A DNA stretch of 64,000 nucleotides from Niastella soli (lineage in GTDB: Bacteria; Bacteroidota; Bacteroidia; Chitinophagales; Chitinophagaceae), in assembly GCF_017742245.1 (NCBI RefSeq), contig NZ_JAGHKO010000004.1, positions 496,001 to 560,000 of the forward strand, in the 5' to 3' direction. Position numbers and translations under genes: made by a program. The notes under the pieces were generated by a model, which saw only the letters and a program-made list of their open reading frames with translations, did not search any database and was not told where the DNA came from. Shown here one piece after another: positions 52,135 to 60,333 of the stretch. Each line of letters opens with the position of its first letter. Position 1 is the first letter of the stretch.

Positions 52135-52929
52135 ATGGATCTGCAACTTCATAACAAAACGGCTTTCATAAGCGGTTCTACAGCCGGAATTGGACTGGCT
52201 ATTGCCGAAGCCTTATTAAAAGAAAACGCAGCCGTTATCATAAACGGACGCAAACCAAACCAGGTGGAGGAAGTGGTAAAAGCTCTTCAAAAAGCGTTTC
52301 CCAATGGCAAGGTTTCCGGCCTTGCTGCCGATTTTGGAAAAAAAGAAGAGGTAGACGCCCTGATAAAACAGTTGCCTGCCATTGACATCCTGATAAACAA
52401 TGTAGGCATTTTTGAACCCAAGCCCTTCACCGAGATCCCCGATGAGGACTGGTTCCAATTTTTTGAGGTAAACGTAATGAGCGGCGTGCGGTTGTCACGA
52501 CACATCTTCCCCCAACTGTTGCAAAAGAATTGGGGCCGCATCATTTTTGTTTCCAGCGAATCGGCCGTTTTCATTCCCGAAGAAATGATCCATTACGGCA
52601 TGACAAAAACCGCCCAGGTTGCCATTGCCCGGGGGTTGGCAGAATTGACAAAAGGCACTAACGTAACGGTAAACAGTGTTTTACCTGGTCCCACCAAATC
52701 GAGAGGCGTGGGTGATTTTGTGAATACCCTGGCAGCACAGGAAAACGTAAGCTTTGACGAAATGCAAACCAAGTTCTTTCATGATTTCCGGCCTACTTCC
52801 CTGTTGCAGCGATTTGCTTCCCCGGAAGAAGTGGCCAATATGGTAGTCTATGTGGCCAGTCCACTGGCTTCAGCTACCAATGGCGCAGCCCTTCGGGTAG
52901 AGGGCGGTTTAATAAGATCGATCTTATAA
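52135..52929 (+). CDS. Classical SDR oxidoreductase
   Basis: 264 residues from ATG 52135; the longer in-frame start at 52021 would run into the divergent AKR gene. Motifs: cofactor SGSTAGIGLAIAEALLKENA, NINNVGI form ILINNVGIFEPKPF (Val for Ala in NNAG), catalytic Ser in FVSSESAVFIP and YGMTKTAQVAIARG with Tyr and Lys. The C-terminus NGAALRVEGGLIRSIL is typical. Cytosolic carbonyl reduction. It is divergent from the AKR at 51196. Confidence 0.93.
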   Translation: MDLQLHNKTAFISGSTAGIGLAIAEALLKENAAVIINGRKPNQVEEVVKALQKAFPNGKVSGLAADFGKKEEVDALIKQLPAIDILINNVGIFEPKPFTEIPDEDWFQFFEVNVMSGVRLSRHIFPQLLQKNWGRIIFVSSESAVFIPEEMIHYGMTKTAQVAIARGLAELTKGTNVTVNSVLPGPTKSRGVGDFVNTLAAQENVSFDEMQTKFFHDFRPTSLLQRFASPEEVANMVVYVASPLASATNGAALRVEGGLIRSIL

Positions 52930-52939
52930 ATAATTGAAC

Positions 52940-53113
52940 CTGACCTGTAAGGTTTGTCATAGAGGCTTGAACAATTAAGCAGATCAATCGAACCCGCAAA
53001 GCGGGGCAGGCTCTGACAGGTCAGTTTTTTTAATAAGAGGCGCAACTGGTCACTCTATTTATGAAAGCATCAAATGATGCATCCGTCAAAGGCGACAGGC
53101 TCTGACAGGTCAG
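52940..53113. repeat. CTGACAGGTCAG repeats and terminator-like fold
   Basis: CAGGCTCTGACAGGTCAG occurs at 53007-53024 and 53096-53113, 89 bp apart. CTGACCTGT (52940-52948) is the reverse complement of ACAGGTCAG (53016-53024), which is followed by seven T; these could pair into a long-range terminator. An inner CCCGC/GCGGG hairpin sits near 52993-53005. The second copy supplies the stop codon of the next gene on the reverse strand (TGA in GGGGGCTGACC). Confidence 0.6.
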
Positions 53114-54030
53114 CCCCCTTTATAAAAAGGAGAGGTCCTGAATGGCTCCACCTGAATTAACCATTGCTCAGGTATGCTTTTTAAGCCAGCAGACATTACA
53201 ACAATACTACCTATAATAGCAGCAATCGTATCCCGGTCGCCCAGTCCGCTTATGCCTTTCCAGATGGCTTCAACAAATGAATCGGTATGATTAGCGGCGC
53301 ACCATAAGGCAAAAGGTACTGTATCCTGCGCGGTTAAATCAGTACCATTACCCAATACAGAAACAATCGTTCTTACATCATAACCCGCAGGAAGCGTTTT
53401 GGCTTTTTGAATTTTAGCTCTGACATCGCTCGAAGGCATCTGGTATATAATAAAATCATAGAAAGTATCTGCAGATAACTTCACCCCCGCCAATCTACTC
53501 CGTGTACAGACACAGGCGGCCAATGCCACGGCAATGCCGCCGGCAATTCCTTCCGGATGTGCATGGGTAACTTCTGCTGCTAATGTGGCTTCCCTGATCA
53601 CGCGCGCTGCATCTTCATAAAAATAAGCACCAATAGGACCAGAACGCATGGCAGCACCATTACCGGCAGACCCCATTCCATCAAAAACGTCACGGCTTGC
53701 TCTTTTCCAATAAATACCTGCAGTAATATCTCTTAAGATCTTTTGTGCTATTGCCCCATAACCCCGACAGTTATCCTTCCTGTAATTTCCGGCAAACTCA
53801 AAGGCCAACGCATCCTGGTTGATCATCCCAAACAATGATAAATGATTATATACCCCAATCGCCATTATTGTATCATCAGTAAAAAACCAGGTGCCTTCCT
53901 GTAAGATCCTGTCGTTTATTCTGGCGGCAATTATATCTGCAGGCCCAAAGAATGTTTCACCTAAAGCATCACCAATGGATAATCCTAAAAGTGAGGTCTT
54001 TGCAAGGTCAAGTTTGTTTGCGATAGCCAT
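53110..54030 (-). CDS. ADP-ribosylglycohydrolase family protein
   Basis: 306 residues. ARH-fold motifs: GLSIGDALGETFFGP (Asp), FFTDDTIMAIG with the DDT metal site, GSAGNGAAMRSGPIGAYFY with the conserved G-N-G-A-x-M-R and ISGLGDRDTIAAIIGSIV with the GDxDT motif. It would remove ADP-ribose from proteins, nucleic acids or small molecules, using Mg2+, in the cytosol. The C-terminus ends inside an intergenic repeat (FYKGG). It is downstream of the SRPBCC-like membrane gene on the same strand with a 14-bp gap. Confidence 0.95.
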   Translation of the reverse strand: MAIANKLDLAKTSLLGLSIGDALGETFFGPADIIAARINDRILQEGTWFFTDDTIMAIGVYNHLSLFGMINQDALAFEFAGNYRKDNCRGYGAIAQKILRDITAGIYWKRASRDVFDGMGSAGNGAAMRSGPIGAYFYEDAARVIREATLAAEVTHAHPEGIAGGIAVALAACVCTRSRLAGVKLSADTFYDFIIYQMPSSDVRAKIQKAKTLPAGYDVRTIVSVLGNGTDLTAQDTVPFALWCAANHTDSFVEAIWKGISGLGDRDTIAAIIGSIVVMSAGLKSIPEQWLIQVEPFRTSPFYKGG

Positions 54031-54044
54031 GAATGAGGTACGTT

Positions 54045-54986
54045 TTATCTTATACCAAATCTTCGTTCCAGGTCCTTTGCCAAATTATTAAACACATAAT
54101 CATGCTCCTGGGTAACGCCCAATTTCTCCATGGGTTCCCAATAAAAACGCGGGGTTAAAACGGATGTATAGGTGGTTATTCTCGTTAACTTACAACTATT
54201 GTTCGCTGCAGGCTCAAAATAGTAAATGGCTTCTTTAAAGCCAAGCCATTTCCGCCCAATTAAATTATAGTCTATTACATCCATTTTCAACACTTTGCCG
54301 CGCTTCACTTCAGTCACCCGCTCTGTTATGGTGCCGCCGCCAAAATCTGCATTACTTAACCGCCCGCCTCTAAAATAGCAGGTCCTTAACGCACCCACTT
54401 CCTCCTTTTCTAAAATACATTTTGTGGGAATGGGTAGGTCCAGCTTTAACAGGAATGGCTTTTCAGCATCCAACGTATCTACCGATTTTATTGCATCATA
54501 TACCTGGTCCGGAGTGTAATTAAATACTTTTTCCGTTCTTACTTCTATGATCGTTTGCTTCTCCTTGTTAAAAAAATGTTCAGCGGGGGCAGCTATCAAA
54601 AAAGGGATTAGTGGCAGCAACAAAATGGACAACTTGTCGGTACCTTTTATTTTCTTGTAGCGTTTTACCAGCACCGCTATCACATAGCCGAGAAAGACAA
54701 GGGGTATGATCAGCACCTCCGCCATTACAATACAAATAATACCTGACATGCCAGGGATCCATAAAGCTATTAGAATTATTGCCGTTGTAATCAGCGCTCC
54801 CCATAGTGCATATTTTCGCACTTTCATGGAGCCTATGGCAACTCCCAGTACAATAGGTAGCAGCACAAACAATACCCAGCTATAGCCAACAAGCCCCATT
54901 AATAAAAACACAACGCCTGTCCCAATAAAAAAGAAGGAAAGTGCAATAGATATTTGAAAGCTCTCATCCTTTAAAATTTTGTTCAT
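54045..54986 (-). CDS. Membrane protein with SRPBCC-like C-terminal domain
   Basis: 313 residues. Four or five hydrophobic helices in 1-135 (ALSFFFIGTGVVFLLMGLVG, WVLFVLLPIVLGVAIGSM, ALWGALITTAIILIALWIPG, VLIIPLVFLGYVIAVLVKRY, LSILLLPLIPFLIAAPAEHF). From about 150 to the end an SRPBCC-like fold is suggested (KVFNYTPDQVYDAIKSVDTL, GGGTITERVTEVKRGKVLKM, GFKEAIYYFEPAANNSCKLT). I know no function. It may be co-transcribed with the ADP-ribosylglycohydrolase 14 bp downstream. Confidence 0.8.
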   Translation of the reverse strand: MNKILKDESFQISIALSFFFIGTGVVFLLMGLVGYSWVLFVLLPIVLGVAIGSMKVRKYALWGALITTAIILIALWIPGMSGIICIVMAEVLIIPLVFLGYVIAVLVKRYKKIKGTDKLSILLLPLIPFLIAAPAEHFFNKEKQTIIEVRTEKVFNYTPDQVYDAIKSVDTLDAEKPFLLKLDLPIPTKCILEKEEVGALRTCYFRGGRLSNADFGGGTITERVTEVKRGKVLKMDVIDYNLIGRKWLGFKEAIYYFEPAANNSCKLTRITTYTSVLTPRFYWEPMEKLGVTQEHDYVFNNLAKDLERRFGIR

Positions 54987-55159
54987 GATTTAGGTATTAC
55001 TACTATTGAAAGTTTTACAAAATCGCGAATATTCGTCTGTGCACCTAACGCCAAAGACTTACGAATATTTCATATACGTTACTTATTGTTACAAACAACG
55101 CCTTAAACCTTTTCTTAACAGTTGATTCGCTATCTTCCGCCCCATTTTTGAACCGATCT

Positions 55160-55726
55160 ATGCCTCCACCAAAACTGCAACATATACCCGATAATGAACT
55201 TTGGTTACTGATCATTTCGGGTAATGTATCCGCCTATGCCGAACTCTATGAACGTTACTGGGAGTCCCTTTTTGAAATAGCTTACTGGCATTTATTTGAC
55301 AAGGCTACTGCCAAGGATATTGTGCAGGAAGTTTTTGTGTATTGCTGGCAGAAAAGGGAACAGATACAGATCAACGAATCTGTTGCCGCCTATTTTCGTG
55401 CCGCCGTACGTTTCAAGGTGTTGAATTACCTGAAATCGGAAAGCGCCCGGGAAAAATACCAACTGCTGGCAGGCAGGGCGCTGCCTGAGTTTACAGTAAA
55501 TACCAGCGACCACCTGGCAATGGCTGACCTGCAGGCAAATTACCACCGCGAACTAAACCGCCTGCCCGATAAAATGCGAGCCGTTTTTATCGATAGCCGC
55601 GAACAGGGCCTTTCCATAGAGGAGATAGCCCAAAAACGAGCCATTTCCACCCAAACGGTTAAGAACCAGTTGTCTGCGGCCCTGAAAAAACTCCGCGAAG
55701 GGCTTGGCAGTTTTTTTATGGAATAA
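55160..55726 (+). CDS. RNA polymerase sigma factor, ECF (FecI-like)
   Basis: 188 residues from ATG 55160 (TTG 55148 is possible). Sigma region 2: YAELYERYWESLFEIAYWHL and DIVQEVFVYCWQKRE; region 4: LPDKMRAVFIDSREQGLSIE and EIAQKRAISTQTVKNQLSAA. It has the form of the Bacteroidota ECF sigma-70 family used to drive a downstream FecR and TonB receptor. It is followed after 57 bp by a FecR gene on the same strand. It should be released when the receptor is occupied, then activate this operon. Confidence 0.94.
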   Translation: MPPPKLQHIPDNELWLLIISGNVSAYAELYERYWESLFEIAYWHLFDKATAKDIVQEVFVYCWQKREQIQINESVAAYFRAAVRFKVLNYLKSESAREKYQLLAGRALPEFTVNTSDHLAMADLQANYHRELNRLPDKMRAVFIDSREQGLSIEEIAQKRAISTQTVKNQLSAALKKLREGLGSFFME

Positions 55727-55783
55727 ATTTTCCCGCAGCATAGTACTCCACCATTTCGAGAATTGTCTTATAAAAGTTAGCAC

Positions 55784-56752
55784 ATGAACAAGCTTCAACA
55801 ATCTATGATAACGTCCTTATTGGAAAAACACGCCCTCGGCATTTGTACGCCGGAAGAAATGGACTTGTTGCAGCAATGGTATGCAGCCTTTCCGGAAAAT
55901 GGGTCTGTATGGGAAAATAAGGAGGAGAAAGAAGCGATGAAAGACGCATTGAAAGCTAACATATTCAACGCAATAACGCCTGCGCAGGTAGTTTCCATTA
56001 CGCAGGCCCCAGATAAAACTCAACGAAAGATCTGGTGGTCAGCAGCCGCAGTGGTGGCTGTACTGGTTGTCACTTATCTATTGTATAATAAATACAATTA
56101 TAAAAAAGGACCGGAATATATTGTTGTAACAGCCGTTGCCGGTAAAGGCATTATAAAACATGAATTGCCCGATCACTCTGAGATCTGGCTTGAACCGGGC
56201 ACCACGATACGTTACCACAAAGACTTTGTAAGAGATGTGCGCATTATAGAACTGACAGATGGGATGGCTTTCTTTTCCGTTCATAAAGATGCACAACACC
56301 CCTTCCTGGTAAAAACGCCCGGCGGGGTGCAAACAAAGGTACTCGGTACTGAATTTACCGTAAAAGCGTACGCGCAATTGGCAATCGTGCAGGTAATGGT
56401 TACCTCCGGCATCGTACAGGTATCTGACAGCACCCATATCCTGGACACACTCAAAGCGGATCAGCAACTCAGCTACGAGCAACACACGCATGCCATTAAA
56501 CGCATGGACGGCCCACCGGAAGACTGGCGCAGCGGGGAGCTGGCATTAAACAATGCCCCCTTTGCAGAAGTGGCCCGCATCCTGACAAACCGTTACGGGT
56601 TACAGGTAAGCTATAATGAAAAAGCCGTAGCCCGTTATAGTTTCACTATCCACATCAGCCAGCAAACCACGGCGGATGATCTTTTAGAGCTATTGAAAGA
56701 TATAAGCGGACTGACGTATGTGCTCAACAATGGCAAGGTGACCATACAATAA
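55784..56752 (+). CDS. FecR-family anti-sigma factor
   Basis: 322 residues. An N-terminal cytosolic segment (1-80, LEKHALGICTPEEMDLLQQW), one transmembrane helix about 86-104 (IWWSAAAVVAVLVVTYLLYN) and a periplasmic FecR domain (ELPDHSEIWLEPGTTIRYHK, RIIELTDGMAFFSVHKDAQH, VLGTEFTVKAY). A C-terminal DUF4974-type part follows (FAEVARILTNRYGLQVSYNE). It binds the sigma factor and reads out the TonB receptor. It lies between the sigma gene and the receptor gene. Confidence 0.93.
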   Translation: MNKLQQSMITSLLEKHALGICTPEEMDLLQQWYAAFPENGSVWENKEEKEAMKDALKANIFNAITPAQVVSITQAPDKTQRKIWWSAAAVVAVLVVTYLLYNKYNYKKGPEYIVVTAVAGKGIIKHELPDHSEIWLEPGTTIRYHKDFVRDVRIIELTDGMAFFSVHKDAQHPFLVKTPGGVQTKVLGTEFTVKAYAQLAIVQVMVTSGIVQVSDSTHILDTLKADQQLSYEQHTHAIKRMDGPPEDWRSGELALNNAPFAEVARILTNRYGLQVSYNEKAVARYSFTIHISQQTTADDLLELLKDISGLTYVLNNGKVTIQ

Positions 56753-56832
56753 ATTATAAATAACATTCAGGCAAACCAGCACTGGCTGCAAAAGCGGCCT
56801 GGAGAATCTTTATCCTTACTTAAACAACAACT

Positions 56833-59457
56833 ATGCGTTACTACATTACCTTTCTTTTATTAACGATGTGGCAGGCACTAAGTGCACAACCAGCCAACTT
56901 GCGGACCAGCATCAGCATTCCGGCAACTTCGTTAGAAACAGCATTAAAACTGCTGGAACAGGAAAGCCATGTGCCGATCTCGTTTGAAGGTTCGCGGATA
57001 AAAGGCATCCAGGTGAAAGAACGCGTATACAAAAATGTGCTGTTGGGAACAATACTGAAAGAATTACTCGAAGGCACCCAATTGGAATATAAAGAAAAAG
57101 GCGGCAATATACTCATTGTGCTACGCCCTCGTTCGGGCAAAACCCTCAGTGGCTTTGTAGAAGATGCGGTAAGTGGCGAAAAACTGATCGGGGTATCATT
57201 GATGGCTCCCCAACACATGGCCGGAACCACTACCAACAACTATGGTTTTTATAGCATCACCGTTCCTGGCGATTCTTTATATATACAACTCACCTATACA
57301 GGCTATCAACGGCTTGATACCGTAATTAAATTAGAAGGCAATACACACCTCAACTTTAGTCTGCAAACCGCCAGCAGGGAACTGGAACAGATCACCATTA
57401 GCGCGCCACGCACCACCCCGATACAGCAGTCATCACAAATGAGCAGCATCAATTTGCCGGTATCACAGGTGCGTTCAATGCCCAGGCTATTGGGCGAACC
57501 CGATCTGTTAAAGACCCTGCAACAAATGCCCGGCGTAAAACAGGGTTCCGAAGGCACCAGCGCCTTGCTGGTACGGGGTGGTACGCCAGACCAGAACCTG
57601 ATATTGCTGGATGGCGCCCCCTTATATAATCCTATGCACCTGTTGGGTGCTTTTTCTACCTTCAATACAAGTGTACTGAAAGATGTAACATTATATAAAG
57701 GCGCCTTTCCGGCGCGTTATGGCGGAAGGCTTTCTTCAGTTGTAGATATTTCAACAAAGGATGGAAATATGCATCAATTGCATGGCGACTTTTCCGTTGG
57801 TTTGCTCTCTACACAATTTACATTGGAAGGGCCATTACAAAAAGGAAAAACTTCTTTCGTGCTATCTGCCCGCCGTACGTATCCCGATCTGATTGCCACC
57901 CCTATTGCCAAAAACAAACCGGATGGACCAGAGAAATTCAGTCTTTTCTTTTATGACATCAACGCCAAATTGCACCATCAGTTTTCTGATAAGGACAAAC
58001 TTTATTTTAGTTTTTATCTGGGTAAAGATAAACTCAGGCTGCTGGAACAATACAATGTACCTGTTGATCCGCCGGTAGACAATTACAATATTTCAGACCT
58101 TCATATTCAATGGGGCAATATCACAAGCACCCTTCGCTGGAACCATATTTTCTCCCCCAAACTGTTTGCCAATACTATGCTCATTGGCAGTAGTTACAAA
58201 TTAAACTCCACCTTTTATTCAGAAGACAAATATGATACAGCTATCAATACCAATTCACTGAAGTTAAACTCAGGAATACGGGATTTTGGACTGAAAACTG
58301 ATTTTGACTACCGGCCCTCTCCTGCGCATACCATAAAAATGGGCGCGTCCTATATGTTCCGCACCTTTACGCCAGGTATTGTTCGAATGCAACAAACCAA
58401 CGACCACCTGATCACACTGGACTCACTGAATAATAACCGTACAATCAACGGATCAGAAACGGACCTGTATGCAGAAGACGACTGGGAGATCACCCGCTGG
58501 TTGAAATTGAATGCGGGGCTTCACTGGAGCACATTTAGTGTACAGGGACAATTTTATAATTCCCTGCAACCCCGTGCGAGTGCGCGGTTTCTTTTGCCCG
58601 GCAACTGGGGACTGAAACTATCCTACAGCCGCATGACCCAATATATTCACCTGCTGGCCAACAATTCCATTTCATTACCAACAGACCTTTGGGTGCCCGC
58701 TACAAAAAAGATAGTTCCCCAGCAGGCCGATCAATATGCGGTTGGACTGGCACGTAACCTGTTCCACAACAAATATGAATTTTCGGCAGAAGTGTATTAC
58801 AAGAAAATGGACCATGTTATAGAGTATAGAGAAGGAGCCGATTACCTCACCACCAGCAAGGGAGACACCTGGCAGGAGCAGGTAGCAGCCGGTACCGGCG
58901 TAGCCTATGGTGCAGAATTGCTGTTACAAAAGAAAATCGGCCGGTTAACTGGCTGGTTGGGTTATACCTGGTCTAATTCCAACCGAACGATCCCGGAGGT
59001 AAATTATGGCCGCACCTTTCCTTATAAGTATGACCGTCGCCATGATCTTCACCTGGTACTCGTATATAAGCTACGCAAGAACATTGAATTGTCTGCCAGC
59101 TGGACATACCAGACGGCCACCCCGTTTACGGTTTCGGTAGCGAATTATGAAAGAATATATGAACCAAGTACGGCCAATAGTTACTATTATACGCAACCAA
59201 GTATCAACTACATCAATAGCCGCAATAATGTAAGGGTACAAGCCTATCACCGGCTCGATTTGGGGATCAGCTTTATTAAACAAAAAAAGAATGGCATTAC
59301 AAGAACCTGGAATATCAGTATCCTGAATGTATACAACAGGAAAAACCCGTTTACTTACAATGTAAAACAATATTCATCAACCAATGCCACAGCGCAGCTT
59401 GCCACCTCCTCCATTCTGCCTATTATGCCAAGTATATCTTACACCTTAACATTCTAA
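56833..59457 (+). CDS. TonB-dependent receptor with STN domain
   Basis: 874 residues with signal peptide (about 1-19, ALSAQ). STN domain about 28-95 (SISIPATSLETALKLLEQES, IKGIQVKERVYKNVLLGTIL), a carboxypeptidase-regulatory-like beta domain about 105-185 (LSGFVEDAVSGEKLIGVSLM), plug with LLKTLQQMPGVKQGSEGTSA, LVRGGTPDQNLILLDGAPLY and ARYGGRLSSVVDISTKDGN, then a 22-strand-like barrel ending SISYTLTF. STN-containing receptors signal to FecR, matching the neighbours. Length is that of FecA-like and not SusC-like receptors. It transports an unknown ligand, with the DUF4249 gene two bases after. Confidence 0.95.
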   Translation: MRYYITFLLLTMWQALSAQPANLRTSISIPATSLETALKLLEQESHVPISFEGSRIKGIQVKERVYKNVLLGTILKELLEGTQLEYKEKGGNILIVLRPRSGKTLSGFVEDAVSGEKLIGVSLMAPQHMAGTTTNNYGFYSITVPGDSLYIQLTYTGYQRLDTVIKLEGNTHLNFSLQTASRELEQITISAPRTTPIQQSSQMSSINLPVSQVRSMPRLLGEPDLLKTLQQMPGVKQGSEGTSALLVRGGTPDQNLILLDGAPLYNPMHLLGAFSTFNTSVLKDVTLYKGAFPARYGGRLSSVVDISTKDGNMHQLHGDFSVGLLSTQFTLEGPLQKGKTSFVLSARRTYPDLIATPIAKNKPDGPEKFSLFFYDINAKLHHQFSDKDKLYFSFYLGKDKLRLLEQYNVPVDPPVDNYNISDLHIQWGNITSTLRWNHIFSPKLFANTMLIGSSYKLNSTFYSEDKYDTAINTNSLKLNSGIRDFGLKTDFDYRPSPAHTIKMGASYMFRTFTPGIVRMQQTNDHLITLDSLNNNRTINGSETDLYAEDDWEITRWLKLNAGLHWSTFSVQGQFYNSLQPRASARFLLPGNWGLKLSYSRMTQYIHLLANNSISLPTDLWVPATKKIVPQQADQYAVGLARNLFHNKYEFSAEVYYKKMDHVIEYREGADYLTTSKGDTWQEQVAAGTGVAYGAELLLQKKIGRLTGWLGYTWSNSNRTIPEVNYGRTFPYKYDRRHDLHLVLVYKLRKNIELSASWTYQTATPFTVSVANYERIYEPSTANSYYYTQPSINYINSRNNVRVQAYHRLDLGISFIKQKKNGITRTWNISILNVYNRKNPFTYNVKQYSSTNATAQLATSSILPIMPSISYTLTF

Positions 59458-59459
59458 TT

Positions 59460-60332
59460 ATGATCAGAAGCCTTTTACTTATTATACTTCCAGTATTAAC
59501 GTTTATCAGTTGCGATAAAGTCATCACCATATCTATTCCCGAAGAATCGAATAAAGTAGTATTGAACCTGCTCATGAATAAAGACAGTATCATGATGGCC
59601 CGTATCACTTTATCTGGCCGGCTGGAAGGACCAAAGGGCTTACCGGAGATCACGAACGCCGAGGTGAAATTGTATGAAAATGGAGTATTCAGAGAAATGC
59701 TTACCCCCTTTACCTATAGATACCGTACTTTCTACCGGGGCACTACCCTGGCCAAAACAGGGGCCACTTACCGGGTAACGGCAGAAATTCCCGGTTATCC
59801 AGAAATCTCCGGCAGTGATCAAATACCCGATACCGTACAGGTGGGTGAAATGAGACTGACCGCCGGACAGGTAAGCAGCTCGCGGGACAAAGTCACCATC
59901 AGCGTACAACTGCACGATGATCCGGCTATCCAAAATTACTATCGCATTCGGCTTTACGGCGTCAATGAAGGTCATGACAGTACCGGAAATGGCTGGCGTT
60001 CAAAAGCACCACAAGAGTTTGAAGCGGAAGAAGCCAGCCTTAAAATTTACAACAAAAAAGCCCGTTTTGAATTCTATACAACAGATGCCTTGTTCAATGG
60101 CAAAAGCCCGCGATTTGTTTTCACAGCCACTACCTATAATTATTACAACAAGATGGCAGTAGAAATAACCACCCTTACTTATAACAGCTATAATTATTTA
60201 AACAGTGCCGCTATGGCCGATGAAAAAAATGAAGATGGATTTTCGGAAAAAGTGATCGTATTTAATAATATTGAAAACGGCCTGGGCATAGTAGGCGGTG
60301 TAGCGCAGCGGGAGTATGACCTGGCGAAATAG
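59460..60332 (+). CDS. DUF4249 lipoprotein
   Basis: 290 residues. MIRSLLLIILPVLTFISCDK is a lipoprotein signal with Cys at 18. Mature beta-rich domain has the DUF4249 form: VLNLLMNKDSIMMARITLSG, ITNAEVKLYENGVFREMLTP, YRVTAEIPGYPEISGSDQIP and a C-terminal ENGLGIVGGVAQREYDL. DUF4249 proteins accompany TonB receptors as surface or periplasmic partners in Bacteroidota, possibly ligand-binding. It is translationally close to the receptor (2-bp gap) and is the last gene of the operon. Confidence 0.94.
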   Translation: MIRSLLLIILPVLTFISCDKVITISIPEESNKVVLNLLMNKDSIMMARITLSGRLEGPKGLPEITNAEVKLYENGVFREMLTPFTYRYRTFYRGTTLAKTGATYRVTAEIPGYPEISGSDQIPDTVQVGEMRLTAGQVSSSRDKVTISVQLHDDPAIQNYYRIRLYGVNEGHDSTGNGWRSKAPQEFEAEEASLKIYNKKARFEFYTTDALFNGKSPRFVFTATTYNYYNKMAVEITTLTYNSYNYLNSAAMADEKNEDGFSEKVIVFNNIENGLGIVGGVAQREYDLAK

Positions 60333-60333
60333 C

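Noticed and set aside
53110-54986. ADP-ribosylation toxin-antitoxin pair
   Set aside because: The glycohydrolase is convincing, but the neighbour is a membrane SRPBCC-like protein with no transferase motif.
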